Shown here: positions 6,485 through 14,513 of the stretch, piece after piece
How the letters are laid out: each line of letters opens with the position of its first letter
How positions within the stretch are numbered: the stretch's first letter is position 1
From: Thermoplasmatales archaeon ex4484_6
GTDB taxonomy: Archaea > Thermoplasmatota > Penumbrarchaeia > Penumbrarchaeales > Penumbrarchaeaceae
Length of the DNA: 17,366 nt
Assembly: GCA_002254385.1 (NCBI GenBank)
Contig: NJDO01000043.1
Span: 1-17,366, forward strand
Direction of reading: 5' to 3'
Position numbers and translations under genes: made by a program
The notes under the pieces: model-generated
Databases searched by the model: none
Seen by the model: only the letters and a program-made list of their open reading frames with translations
What the model was told of the DNA's origin: nothing

Positions 6485-9400
6485 TCAGAGTGTGTTGATC
6501 TCACCGCAGAGAGGACATTCCACGGATGTTGCTCCTTCAGGTACGGAGATCTCCGACCCGCAGAGAGAGCAGTTGATGACACTTCCCTCACCACCGGATG
6601 GAGCTCCCTCCGATTCCGGCATCGAGGGGGCCTCGGGGCCAGGTACTTCCTCGGCCATCTCGCCGCCTGCCGGGACTGCCGGCTCCGGGACCTCGAGGTC
6701 CTCAAGATCCGGTTTCTCCACCTCCTGTTCCTCTCCTTTCTCCTCCTCCTCCTCCGGAGCCTGAGGCAGCAGGTCCTCCGATTCCACGGATTCGAGCATG
6801 AACTCCGAGGCCTCGTTGATGACGGCCGGGAGAGCCCACTGGACAGCCTCTATGGCCGGGAGGTCATTGGTCGGCACACCGGTGAGAACCTCGAACCTCC
6901 GCAGGTTTCTCCTTGTCCGTCTCAACTTCCTCCTCGCTTCAAGGCCCTTCTTGTCCACCCTCTGCTTCATTATGAACAGGAGGGCCGCGACGATAAAGGC
7001 AATGATGACAAGAACGAACACTATGATGGAGACCATTATCGACAGATGGCTCTCGTCCTTCGGTTCCGTCACATCGGGATTCAGGGGTCGGACATCGAGA
7101 TAGTCATTGTAACCGTCACCATCAGTGTCGGGGTTCTTCGGGTCGGTCTCGTTCAGATCGAAGTCGATGAGACCGTTCTTGTTGATGTCTTCCTGAATAT
7201 CCAGCAGACCGTCGTTGTCATCATCATCATCATTGAAATCGGGTATGCCGTCCTCATCCGTATCGATGGCGGTAGGGTCAGGTATCACGCTGACACGGAC
7301 GGAAATGGACCTGTTCTCGATCCCATCGTCCACATGAAGGGTTATGAGATGATTTGCCTGGCTGAGCCTCTTCTCGAACACAGGATCCGTGCTCAGATAT
7401 CCATCCTTGTCCGAATACCAGAGATATTTCAGCTCGTCGCCATTGGGATCTATGCTCTTCGAACCGTCGAAGAGGATCTTCTGGCTCTCCAGATACTTCA
7501 CCTGCTCCTTCGGATAGGAGATGATGGGGACCGGATTCTTATTCACCTCTTCGGGAAGAACGTCTATGGGAACATCAGCGCTGTACGTGTATCCGTTACC
7601 GGCACCATCCATTGCTCTCCACTTGATGTAGTTCAAGGTTCCCCTCTCGAAATATATCGGAGGCGTCGTCACATCGATACTCTCCTCCAAGCCCGAGAGG
7701 TCGAGGGTCTCCCACGGACCGTAATTGGACACTCCGTCATACGATATCGAATACTGTATCGTCGAAGCGTCCACACCCGAACCTATATCCGTCAACGTCA
7801 CACCACAGGTGATGTAGTCCGCGGAAACAGGTTCGGAAGGGATGGGATTCTTGTAGGAGAGAGGTACGGTGTCCACCTTCACCTGGAACGGATCCGATAC
7901 GATGTATCCGTTCCCGGAGATGTCCTTTGCCCTCCACTTGATGTAGTTCTCGTCTCCCTCACGGAAGTTCAGGAATACCTTCACCCTTATCTGTTCCCCC
8001 TCATTCCTGATATTGGTGGGCTCCCATGCCGAATAGGTCCGACCACCATCGAATGAGATTGCGTATTCCACGCTGGACCCTCTCACGCCCGAACCGTCAC
8101 GATCCATGATCACCATCTCATAATTGACGGTGTTCGAATTGACCCAGGATCCGGGGGCAGGGTCGGGCATCCCGAAGGTTGGCATGTCCGTGTCGTAGAA
8201 TACTGTCGCAACCTGGGAAGGACCGTAATTGTGGGCGGAATCAACGGACCAGATATAGATACTGTTCAAACCCTCCTTCAACCCATCGAAGACCACCTGG
8301 GTATTCTCGGTGAATGTCCCCTGATCCGTGCCGCCCCCGTCGACAGGTGAATACATGTATCCGATGACCTCGGAGGTCTCATCGAAGGAAGGATTCCAAG
8401 TGATGAACACTTCGGGGTCATTATCGAAACCTACAAGCGTATCGATATCCGAATCGGCCCTGATCACGATCTCCTCCGGAGGTTCGGGAGCATCGGTGTC
8501 CACAATGTAGAAGAAATTCATGAGTCCCGCTGCATTATCGGACTCACCGGCCAGGTCAACGAAGGTGATGTTGATCTCCTCCCTCCCGGCAATCTCCTGT
8601 GTTCTGTAGGTGAAGTATATCTCCTTTCCCGAAGAGGAGCTGTTGAGGAACACGTTCCCGATGTTATCTGTCATCTTTATCCCGAAATAATCATTCGGTG
8701 GAGGAGCTTCCGTTCCCTCGTATACGGCCTTTATGCCGGTAACCACTATCTTTTCGTTGGGTCTCACATATGAACCCTTGCTGAGAATACCGTTGTATTC
8801 CCCGATCACCGTGAGTTCTCCGGCGAAATCCACGTCGGGTTCCACCTTGAAAAGAGAGGGGTACGAAAGGGTCATGCCCATGTCTCCGCGTCCTCCCACG
8901 ATGTCCACGATCAGGTCAATGAACTCCTCGGTCGGGATGTTGGTATGGAATGAGATGTTGAAGTATATCCACATACCGTTGTTCCCGTCGGGATTGAACG
9001 AGCTGGATACTATCTCAAGATAATCATCCGGATCGGACCTCTCATCCATGGCCATCAGACCCCTGTCCCATTTCAGGATCACCATCTTTCCCTCCATCAC
9101 TCCACCATGAAAGAGGAACGTGAAGTCAAGGGTCTTGAAATCATCGATGGACCACGTATTCCTCACATATCCCATGAAATGATACGTCTTCTCCGCTCCC
9201 AGAATGTTCCCATCCGGACCATCCGCGTCCAGGAGCTCGAAGTCCTGGGTGACTATCTCGGACATTATCTGATAATGGAACATTACCACACCGGACTCCG
9301 GAGGATTGTCCCCGTAGGCACCCATCGGTGCGGACGCAACTATCTCGAGATAATTGTTGCCATAATAGTCCAGGAAAACCAGATTGTCAAGATATCTGTT

Positions 9401-10831
9401 TCCGAAAAGGGTGTTCCTTGTAATGCCCTTGATTATGAAATCCGGTGTCTCGAACTGCATGTAATATATTGGATCATAGAGCGAATCCGTGGAATTCGAA
9501 TAGATGATGCAATAGCAGCCCTTTCCATCATTATCAACACCGTTATCGGACTGAATTATGAGATCTCCCCTTCCATCGCCGTTCAGGTCATCTATCCCCT
9601 TGACTCCGAAACCCCAGTATGGGGAAGGTCCTCTGAAAAGGAAATCATAATCCAGAATCGATAGTGTCCCCGTGGGCATGAGGAGGTCACCGTAGAAGAT
9701 GAATATGCCGCCCTTGTGATCGAAGAAACCATACGGGGCGCATACGATCAGGTCATCGATACCATCCCCATCGAAATCCGTGATGGCGACCATCGACAGA
9801 CCGTATCCGGGGAAAGACTCCACCCTGACATACGAATAGGTCATCAGATCTATCTCCGCGGGAAGGTTTCTCGAACCGAATACAACTTCGGCCTCCCCGG
9901 AGCCCATCCCCCTTGAATTGACCATGTCGGACCCCATTATGATATCCTGATATCCGTCACCGTTGACATCTCCAAGGGTCAGGTCCGAGGAAGCTATTCC
10001 CCAGTAACCCACTCCTCCTTCCATTGTCGAGTTGGAAGTGAATATCCTGTGATCATACTCGCCCAGGGATACATTGTATGTTGGTTCCAGGGCCATCTTT
10101 CCCTCCCAGACATACACCCAGCCGTGATAACCGGAAGAATCCTCGAGATACTCCGAGATGACGACATCATCATAACCGTCACTCGTGACATCCCCGAGTT
10201 CAATATCCCATCCGAACCCATGTGAAGGATCCTGGCCAATGAAAATGACATCGGCATCCAGGGAATGTATCTCACTATCCCATACACTCTCTCCCAGGAA
10301 GAGATATACTTCCGGGTAGAAATTATCAAGCGTGGTGAAATGGCTGTTTATGTAGGTATCCTTGAATCCGCTTACAAGTATGTCGACCATACCGTCATTG
10401 TTCACATCACCACATTCCACATTCAGACCGAAGAATCCCATTTCGCGCTGCCCGTCGATCCTTACATCGGCATCCCTCAGCGAGAGTTCCCTGTCCTCCG
10501 ACCATCCGTAATAGATGAACACTCCGCCCCTGGTATTGTTATATCCGGGAGCAGATATGATCAGATCCTCGTTCATATCGTTGTTTATGTACGCTTTCTT
10601 CACCACGTATCCGGCCCAATCCTGATACTCGTCCCCGAAAGCATTCTGCTCCAGGACTATCGACGAGAGGTCAAGAACCCCGTTGAAATCGTCCTGCATT
10701 CCGATAGGGCTCGATACCGGAGCATCCTTCTCCCCCTGTCCAATTATTGCAGCGGGTATTGCCATTATGAATACCAGAGCAATAGGCAGAAGAATCGAAC
10801 TTCCTTTCCTGAATCCATGATCATTTCCCAT
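6485..10831 (-). CDS. Giant integrin-like surface protein: FG-GAP propeller, Ig-like domains, calcium stalk, membrane helix, cytoplasmic zinc ribbon
   Basis: Protein of 1448 residues. ATG 10831 is chosen because GAGGTGA precedes it by 4 bases and a signal peptide (residues 1-32) follows. The frame is open to 10939, but that start sits beside a TATA box. About residues 73-505 hold seven FG-GAP blades, five with canonical DxNxDGxxD calcium loops (at residues 142, 214, 288, 352, 415), like an integrin alpha propeller. Beta-sandwich domains follow, then an FN3-like domain (about 785-880), two tandem copies of a GSGV/YIKWRA module (about 890-1091), and a PKD/Ig-like domain (about 1100-1184). A thrombospondin-3-like Asp-rich calcium stalk spans 1190-1256 and a membrane helix 1262-1288. 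The tail is strongly basic, then acidic and proline-rich, ending in a zinc ribbon (C1421, C1424, C1439, C1442). It is likely an adhesin or receptor; its ligand is unknown. The domain assignments come from visible motifs. Confidence 0.9.
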   Translation of the reverse strand: MGNDHGFRKGSSILLPIALVFIMAIPAAIIGQGEKDAPVSSPIGMQDDFNGVLDLSSIVLEQNAFGDEYQDWAGYVVKKAYINNDMNEDLIISAPGYNNTRGGVFIYYGWSEDRELSLRDADVRIDGQREMGFFGLNVECGDVNNDGMVDILVSGFKDTYINSHFTTLDNFYPEVYLFLGESVWDSEIHSLDADVIFIGQDPSHGFGWDIELGDVTSDGYDDVVISEYLEDSSGYHGWVYVWEGKMALEPTYNVSLGEYDHRIFTSNSTMEGGVGYWGIASSDLTLGDVNGDGYQDIIMGSDMVNSRGMGSGEAEVVFGSRNLPAEIDLMTYSYVRVESFPGYGLSMVAITDFDGDGIDDLIVCAPYGFFDHKGGIFIFYGDLLMPTGTLSILDYDFLFRGPSPYWGFGVKGIDDLNGDGRGDLIIQSDNGVDNDGKGCYCIIYSNSTDSLYDPIYYMQFETPDFIIKGITRNTLFGNRYLDNLVFLDYYGNNYLEIVASAPMGAYGDNPPESGVVMFHYQIMSEIVTQDFELLDADGPDGNILGAEKTYHFMGYVRNTWSIDDFKTLDFTFLFHGGVMEGKMVILKWDRGLMAMDERSDPDDYLEIVSSSFNPDGNNGMWIYFNISFHTNIPTEEFIDLIVDIVGGRGDMGMTLSYPSLFKVEPDVDFAGELTVIGEYNGILSKGSYVRPNEKIVVTGIKAVYEGTEAPPPNDYFGIKMTDNIGNVFLNSSSSGKEIYFTYRTQEIAGREEINITFVDLAGESDNAAGLMNFFYIVDTDAPEPPEEIVIRADSDIDTLVGFDNDPEVFITWNPSFDETSEVIGYMYSPVDGGGTDQGTFTENTQVVFDGLKEGLNSIYIWSVDSAHNYGPSQVATVFYDTDMPTFGMPDPAPGSWVNSNTVNYEMVIMDRDGSGVRGSSVEYAISFDGGRTYSAWEPTNIRNEGEQIRVKVFLNFREGDENYIKWRAKDISGNGYIVSDPFQVKVDTVPLSYKNPIPSEPVSADYITCGVTLTDIGSGVDASTIQYSISYDGVSNYGPWETLDLSGLEESIDVTTPPIYFERGTLNYIKWRAMDGAGNGYTYSADVPIDVLPEEVNKNPVPIISYPKEQVKYLESQKILFDGSKSIDPNGDELKYLWYSDKDGYLSTDPVFEKRLSQANHLITLHVDDGIENRSISVRVSVIPDPTAIDTDEDGIPDFNDDDDDNDGLLDIQEDINKNGLIDFDLNETDPKNPDTDGDGYNDYLDVRPLNPDVTEPKDESHLSIMVSIIVFVLVIIAFIVAALLFIMKQRVDKKGLEARRKLRRTRRNLRRFEVLTGVPTNDLPAIEAVQWALPAVINEASEFMLESVESEDLLPQAPEEEEEKGEEQEVEKPDLEDLEVPEPAVPAGGEMAEEVPGPEAPSMPESEGAPSGGEGSVINCSLCGSEISVPEGATSVECPLCGEINTL

Positions 10832-10835
10832 TGAC

Positions 10836-10842
10836 TCACCTC
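10836..10842 (-). promoter_or_regulatory. Strong ribosome binding site fixing the start of the giant protein
   Basis: The minus strand reads GAGGTGA, then GTCA, then ATG at 10831. This is the best match to the archaeal anti-Shine-Dalgarno sequence in the region. It sets the start 36 codons inside the longest open frame, directly ahead of the signal peptide. Confidence 0.8.
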
Positions 10843-10865
10843 TACAGGAACCGGGATATAGGGAG

Positions 10866-10877
10866 ACTGATATATCT
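10866..10877 (-). promoter_or_regulatory. Proximal TATA-like box for the giant protein
   Basis: The minus strand reads AGATATATC around here. Initiation about 25 bases downstream would begin near 10845 and just include the GAGGTGA site. It competes with the stronger-looking TATA at 10945-10955; the sequence alone does not decide between them. Confidence 0.3.
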
Positions 10878-10944
10878 CTCGATACCCCGTACCTCGGTTC
10901 GAGGTTGAAAAATCCATATTTGAAGGTATTGGAACTCATTTTCC

Positions 10945-10955
10945 ATTATATAAAT
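10945..10955 (-). promoter_or_regulatory. TATA box upstream of the giant protein gene
   Basis: The minus strand reads ATTTATATAAT, a near-consensus archaeal TATA box within an AT-rich stretch between the ABC ATPase stop and this gene. A start near 10923 would give a leader of about 90 bases. The open-frame ATG at 10939 falls between box and start site and would not be transcribed, which supports the 10831 start. Confidence 0.5.
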
Positions 10956-10994
10956 ATGTAATGTGAAAAGATATTTATACATGAATATGAGGAG

Positions 10995-11675
10995 TCACTT
11001 CGAGATACGACCGTCCGCCATCCTGATGGACCTCTTGGCCCTTCTTGAGACCTCGGGATCATGGGTTACAACCACGAGGGTCTTGCCCATATCCCTGTTA
11101 AGTCCCTTCATTATATCCAGGATCCGCCGCGAATTCTCGGAATCCAGCTCCCCCGTCGGTTCATCCGCAAGGATGATGGGGGGGTCGTTTGCAAGAGCCC
11201 GGGCAATCGCAACCATCTGCTGTTCACCTCCGGAGAGCTGGGAAGGCAGATGATGTGCCCTGTGCGATATCCCCACGGTTTCGAGGAGCTCCCTGGTCCT
11301 CTTCCTCGCATTCCTTGAAAAGACCCTTGACTCCTTCATCGGAAGCATCACGTTCTGGAATGCCGTGAGAGAGGGGATCAGGTAGAACTGTTGAAATATG
11401 AAACCGAACTTCTCGAGCCTTATCCTCGATCTTCCGCTCTCGCCAAGGTCCGTTATATCCGTATCCTCGACAATGACCCTTCCGCTGTCGGGCCTGTCGA
11501 GAGCTCCGATTATGTTCAGAAGGGTGGTCTTGCCGGAACCCGACGGTCCTATTATCGATATATGTTCACCTTTCTTCACCTGAAGGTCAACTTCCCTCAA
11601 AGCTCGGACAAGTGAATTCCCCATCCTGTAGGTTCTGGAAACATTCCTCAGCTCTATCTGCAAATCATTCACCAT
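10995..11675 (-). CDS. ABC transporter ATPase, MacB/LolD type
   Basis: ATPase of 226 residues that energises the two FtsX-like permeases encoded just upstream. All nucleotide-binding motifs are present: Walker A GPSGSGKT (43-50), Q-loop Q95-Q96 in FIFQQF, signature LSGGEQ (147-152), Walker B IILADE (167-172) with catalytic E172, and switch H205 in VVVTHDP. The sequence around LPSQLSGGEQQMVAIARAL and DEPTGELDSENS is typical of the MacB/LolD group. The length is normal for a stand-alone subunit. The gene follows the permease by 38 bases, with AGGT about 10 bases before the ATG. A 7-bp inverted repeat (11675-11681 with 11702-11708) could fold over the start. In this family ATP hydrolysis typically drives conformational change on the far side of the membrane rather than classical substrate passage. 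The substrate here is unknown. Confidence 0.95.
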   Translation of the reverse strand: MVNDLQIELRNVSRTYRMGNSLVRALREVDLQVKKGEHISIIGPSGSGKTTLLNIIGALDRPDSGRVIVEDTDITDLGESGRSRIRLEKFGFIFQQFYLIPSLTAFQNVMLPMKESRVFSRNARKRTRELLETVGISHRAHHLPSQLSGGEQQMVAIARALANDPPIILADEPTGELDSENSRRILDIMKGLNRDMGKTLVVVTHDPEVSRRAKRSIRMADGRISK

Positions 11676-11713
11676 CTCGGAACTGACCTGGATTGTTGGT
11701 ATCCGAGATTAAT

Positions 11714-13045
11714 CTATCTGTAAAGATTGTGGGAAAGACCTCTTTTGAGCTCGATGGACGTCGATCTCAGACCAGGAAATACGGCGGATATTGTAACGAA
11801 GAACATGAGGAACAGAAAGGTGAGCATGACAAGCTCCCATGAAAATACGGAGAAACTCAGTTTCACCCCGTAAAGGGACCGGAGCATTCTGTCAAGATAT
11901 TCGGAACCGAAATATCCCGGAAGAAGCCCGAGGAGAGCTCCCAATAGAGCCAGTATCATCGAATCGCCCAAAATCTGGAGATAGATGGTCCTTCTCGATA
12001 TCCCGATGGCTCTCATGATGGCGATTTCACCCTTTCTGTCCTCAATATCCAGGATCATGATGGAGGCAAGGAACAACGCTCCCGTGATGAGTGTCGAGAG
12101 ACCCACACCCATCGAGAATATCTCCAGAACGAGGACCTCCTCTTCCAAACGGTATATTCTGTACTCCTTGGTGGTGACCTTCAATCCGGGGAAAAGTCCC
12201 TCGAGGTACATCGTGATATCCCTCAGGGATGAAGCATCCTTTCTCCCCTGCTGCAGATCCAGATAGACAGCATTGGCCAAGTCACTTCGATTTGTGAGGC
12301 CGGAAGACCTGAAATGATTTCCGGTAAGATACTGCAGCTCGGAAAGGTGCAGAAGCGCGATCCCCGATACTATCTGGGAGCTCAGACCACCACCCATCAA
12401 CGATGTCATTATTACTCCCTTTATAACAAACGAACTTCTCGCCACACCGTCGGGATCCAGATAATAGACAAAGTCCCCCGGGACCAGACCGTGTTCCTTC
12501 ATGATATTGTCATCAAGCAGAATCTCTCCGGTCCAACCCCCGCCGTACCCCGCGTCATACATGGGATCACCATGTTCATCGAACCATCCCTCCATCCTCA
12601 GTTTTTCGGACCTGATCTTTAAGGTGCTGTCCTCAATGAATCCCTCCGCAAGTTCGGGTACGAGCCCCACGAATCCGATCTCTTCCTTTTCGATGCCGTC
12701 TATCTCGCTCTCACTATCGTCAAACGGCGAGAAGGGATGCGGCGCCGAATCGTTCGGGGGAATGCCGATCGTTCCTAGAACTGTCAACAAGGGCATTACC
12801 GCGGAGAAATTTCTGGTGTCGTTCAGTAAACGCATGGACGCGGAATGGGCGCACTCTATGGATGGTTCCAATCGCAGCGAGGAAATCACGAGATCGCTCG
12901 GAGAACTCTCGGACCTTTCTCTCGATATCTCATGAAGGCCTGCGGTTATGGAAGAAAGACTCAGGACCATTGCAAATGAGACAGCTATCGCCGATACCGA
13001 CATGAGGTTTCTCTTCCATCTGGTGAACAAACGGAAGGGAATCAT
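11714..13045 (-). CDS. FtsX/MacB-like ABC permease, second subunit
   Basis: Membrane subunit of 443 residues with FtsX/MacB topology: one N-terminal helix (about 14-36), a large extracytoplasmic domain (about 40-305), and three C-terminal helices (about 308-333, 355-380, 402-424). The cytoplasmic coupling stretch EIAIMRAIGISRRTI (340-354) between helices 2 and 3 is diagnostic of the family. The extracytoplasmic part corresponds to the periplasmic-core domain of MacB but is too divergent to predict a ligand. The ATG at 13045 overlaps the TGA of the preceding permease in an ATGA junction, and a G-rich site (GGGGGGAT) lies upstream, so translation is probably coupled and made in a fixed ratio. 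The two permeases share only general layout, implying a heterodimer. It stops 38 bases before the ATPase start. Confidence 0.92.
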   Translation of the reverse strand: MIPFRLFTRWKRNLMSVSAIAVSFAMVLSLSSITAGLHEISRERSESSPSDLVISSLRLEPSIECAHSASMRLLNDTRNFSAVMPLLTVLGTIGIPPNDSAPHPFSPFDDSESEIDGIEKEEIGFVGLVPELAEGFIEDSTLKIRSEKLRMEGWFDEHGDPMYDAGYGGGWTGEILLDDNIMKEHGLVPGDFVYYLDPDGVARSSFVIKGVIMTSLMGGGLSSQIVSGIALLHLSELQYLTGNHFRSSGLTNRSDLANAVYLDLQQGRKDASSLRDITMYLEGLFPGLKVTTKEYRIYRLEEEVLVLEIFSMGVGLSTLITGALFLASIMILDIEDRKGEIAIMRAIGISRRTIYLQILGDSMILALLGALLGLLPGYFGSEYLDRMLRSLYGVKLSFSVFSWELVMLTFLFLMFFVTISAVFPGLRSTSIELKRGLSHNLYR

Positions 13046-14310
13046 GACACATCCCCCCTGAGCGATTCCACGGGAGGTTTAAGAACGGCCCTTACAGCAG
13101 GTGCAAGGGCCGATAGAAGGGCAAGGAGAAAGGATGAGAGAACGGCAGTTGAAATAACGACCATGTTTATGCCAAAAGGCTGAAATCCTTCGGGAAGTGA
13201 GGTGAATCTGTCGATCAGAAACAGGTTCAACAGATATATCGAGACGGATCCCAGCAGCAATCCTCCCAAACATCCAAGCAGGTAGAATATGCCCGACTCC
13301 ATAATCACCCAGATAAAAATCTTCCTGGCCGGTATTCCGATGGCCCTCAGTATTGCCAAATCCAATGCCCTCTCCTTCGCCGATATCAGGAATATTGTGG
13401 ATGTGAAGATAAGACAGATGAAAAGGGTCACCGATACGACCATGACCGCAAAACCATCTATGATTCCAATGAATTCGTAGATCTCTTCAAGAATGTCCTC
13501 ACTCGAAAGAATATCCACTATGTCCCTGTACTTGAAATCACCGCTCCTTGACCACTCCTTGACCTTATCCAGATCATATCCGCTCGGATAATCCAGAAGT
13601 ATCTCGGTCAGGGTATCCTTCTCAAGGTTCCCCTTCATGAACTGAAGCTCTCCCAGATGAACGATTATCGCTGGAGACAATCTGGCAAGGGAATCGACGA
13701 AGATGCCCTCTATCCTGAAGCTGTATTCCGTGCCGTTTATCAGGGAGGAAGAGAGCAGTATCCCGTCACCCACACCCAATCCGTGTTCGCGGGAGAACTC
13801 CCTGGAAACGAGTACCTCCTTTGTCATCAATTCGCCGTCAACGACTCCGTTCCTGATATTCTGGTCGCGGAGGGGATCGTCGAGTGTGGAGAACCAACCA
13901 CCCTCAACGACCATGAACTGATCGAATGCGGTTTCCTCCCCGGGATCCACTCCCACCGTGATCGTCTCTCCCAGGTCCTCCCCGATCCTGAAAAAAAGGG
14001 TGTCGGACAATCTGGGAGATACATGGGAAGGAGGGTATTCGGACAGCTGGAGTTCTCTCTGAACGGACCAACCCTGATCGAACCTCTGCAGGTCCATAAG
14101 GAGAGGATGGAGATCCTCGGGAACAACATAAAGATCGGCTCCTATCCCAAGCAGGGATTCCCTGGAACTATCCCTGACCCCCACGGAGAGGCTCGAGAGC
14201 ACCATGACCATGGAGATGGAAAGAGCGATCGCCAGAGTGACGACAATGTTCCTGAGGGGGTTCCTCTTCATATTGGACAGGAATAGCACGTCCAAGCTAA
14301 CGTAATCCAC
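13042..14310 (-). CDS. FtsX/MacB-like ABC permease, first subunit
   Basis: Membrane subunit of up to 422 residues. It has an N-terminal helix (about 21-43), a large extracytoplasmic domain (about 45-283), and three C-terminal helices (286-310, 332-360, 382-404). The family coupling motif LAILRAIGIPARKI (318-331) and the terminal PPVESLRG are clear FtsX/MacB features. It is first in an operon with a second permease (4-base overlap) and the ATPase. The start is uncertain. The frame opens with GTG at 14310, but a TATA box (14311-14320) touches that codon, so transcription should begin near 14290, inside it. Alternatives are GTG 14289 (leaderless) or ATG 14271. Alignment with the second permease favours a start between 14298 and 14289. 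Such systems export or release lipoproteins, peptides or antibiotics in Bacteria. An archaeal substrate cannot be named. Confidence 0.9.
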   Translation of the reverse strand: MDYVSLDVLFLSNMKRNPLRNIVVTLAIALSISMVMVLSSLSVGVRDSSRESLLGIGADLYVVPEDLHPLLMDLQRFDQGWSVQRELQLSEYPPSHVSPRLSDTLFFRIGEDLGETITVGVDPGEETAFDQFMVVEGGWFSTLDDPLRDQNIRNGVVDGELMTKEVLVSREFSREHGLGVGDGILLSSSLINGTEYSFRIEGIFVDSLARLSPAIIVHLGELQFMKGNLEKDTLTEILLDYPSGYDLDKVKEWSRSGDFKYRDIVDILSSEDILEEIYEFIGIIDGFAVMVVSVTLFICLIFTSTIFLISAKERALDLAILRAIGIPARKIFIWVIMESGIFYLLGCLGGLLLGSVSIYLLNLFLIDRFTSLPEGFQPFGINMVVISTAVLSSFLLALLSALAPAVRAVLKPPVESLRGDVS

Positions 14311-14320
14311 GATATAAAGG
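14311..14320 (-). promoter_or_regulatory. TATA box for the ABC exporter operon
   Basis: The minus strand reads CCTTTATATC immediately upstream of the GTG at 14310. It is the best TATA-like element in the 203-base gap before this operon. Its position would put the transcript start near 14290, so the mRNA would be almost leaderless or begin at an internal codon. Confidence 0.45.
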
Positions 14321-14482
14321 TTGACGATAGGCAGTATTGCATTGCTCCGATATCACAAAGCAGGAAAAAGGAGCGGTGAATTCCAAAAAGTTTGCAGGGA
14401 ACATCGAAAAGATCCGGACCTTCGCACGATCGGCTCTTTGATCCCTTTATCCCCGAAAGACTTCACTGAACCCCGGGGATTT

Positions 14483-14496
14483 AAAAAAAAAAAAAA
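14483..14496 (-). terminator. Run of 14 T terminating the MoxR-DUF58 operon
   Basis: On the minus strand an uninterrupted run of 14 T begins 17 bases after the stop of the eight-helix membrane protein. It is by far the strongest U-tract in the window and a textbook archaeal terminator. A CCCCGGGG palindrome (14471-14478) lies just beyond it in the direction of transcription. It isolates this operon from the ABC exporter genes. Confidence 0.8.
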
Positions 14497-14513
14497 GGTG
14501 AAAAGGCAGCATA

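Noticed and set aside
7218..7232. TCA trinucleotide run as a microsatellite or CRISPR-like repeat
   Set aside because: It encodes the Asp run of the calcium stalk and has no spacers. It is protein-coding constraint rather than an array.
7046..8056. 336-codon plus-strand frame opposite the giant surface protein
   Set aside because: It is a long open frame caused by the codon bias of the Asp- and Gly-rich repeats on the other strand. The Ile/Val/Arg-rich product has no recognisable features.
10832..10939. N-terminal extension of the giant protein to ATG 10939
   Set aside because: The start would precede the predicted transcript start, lacks a ribosome binding site, and would bury the signal peptide 36 residues inside the protein. 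GAGGTGA before 10831 is decisive.
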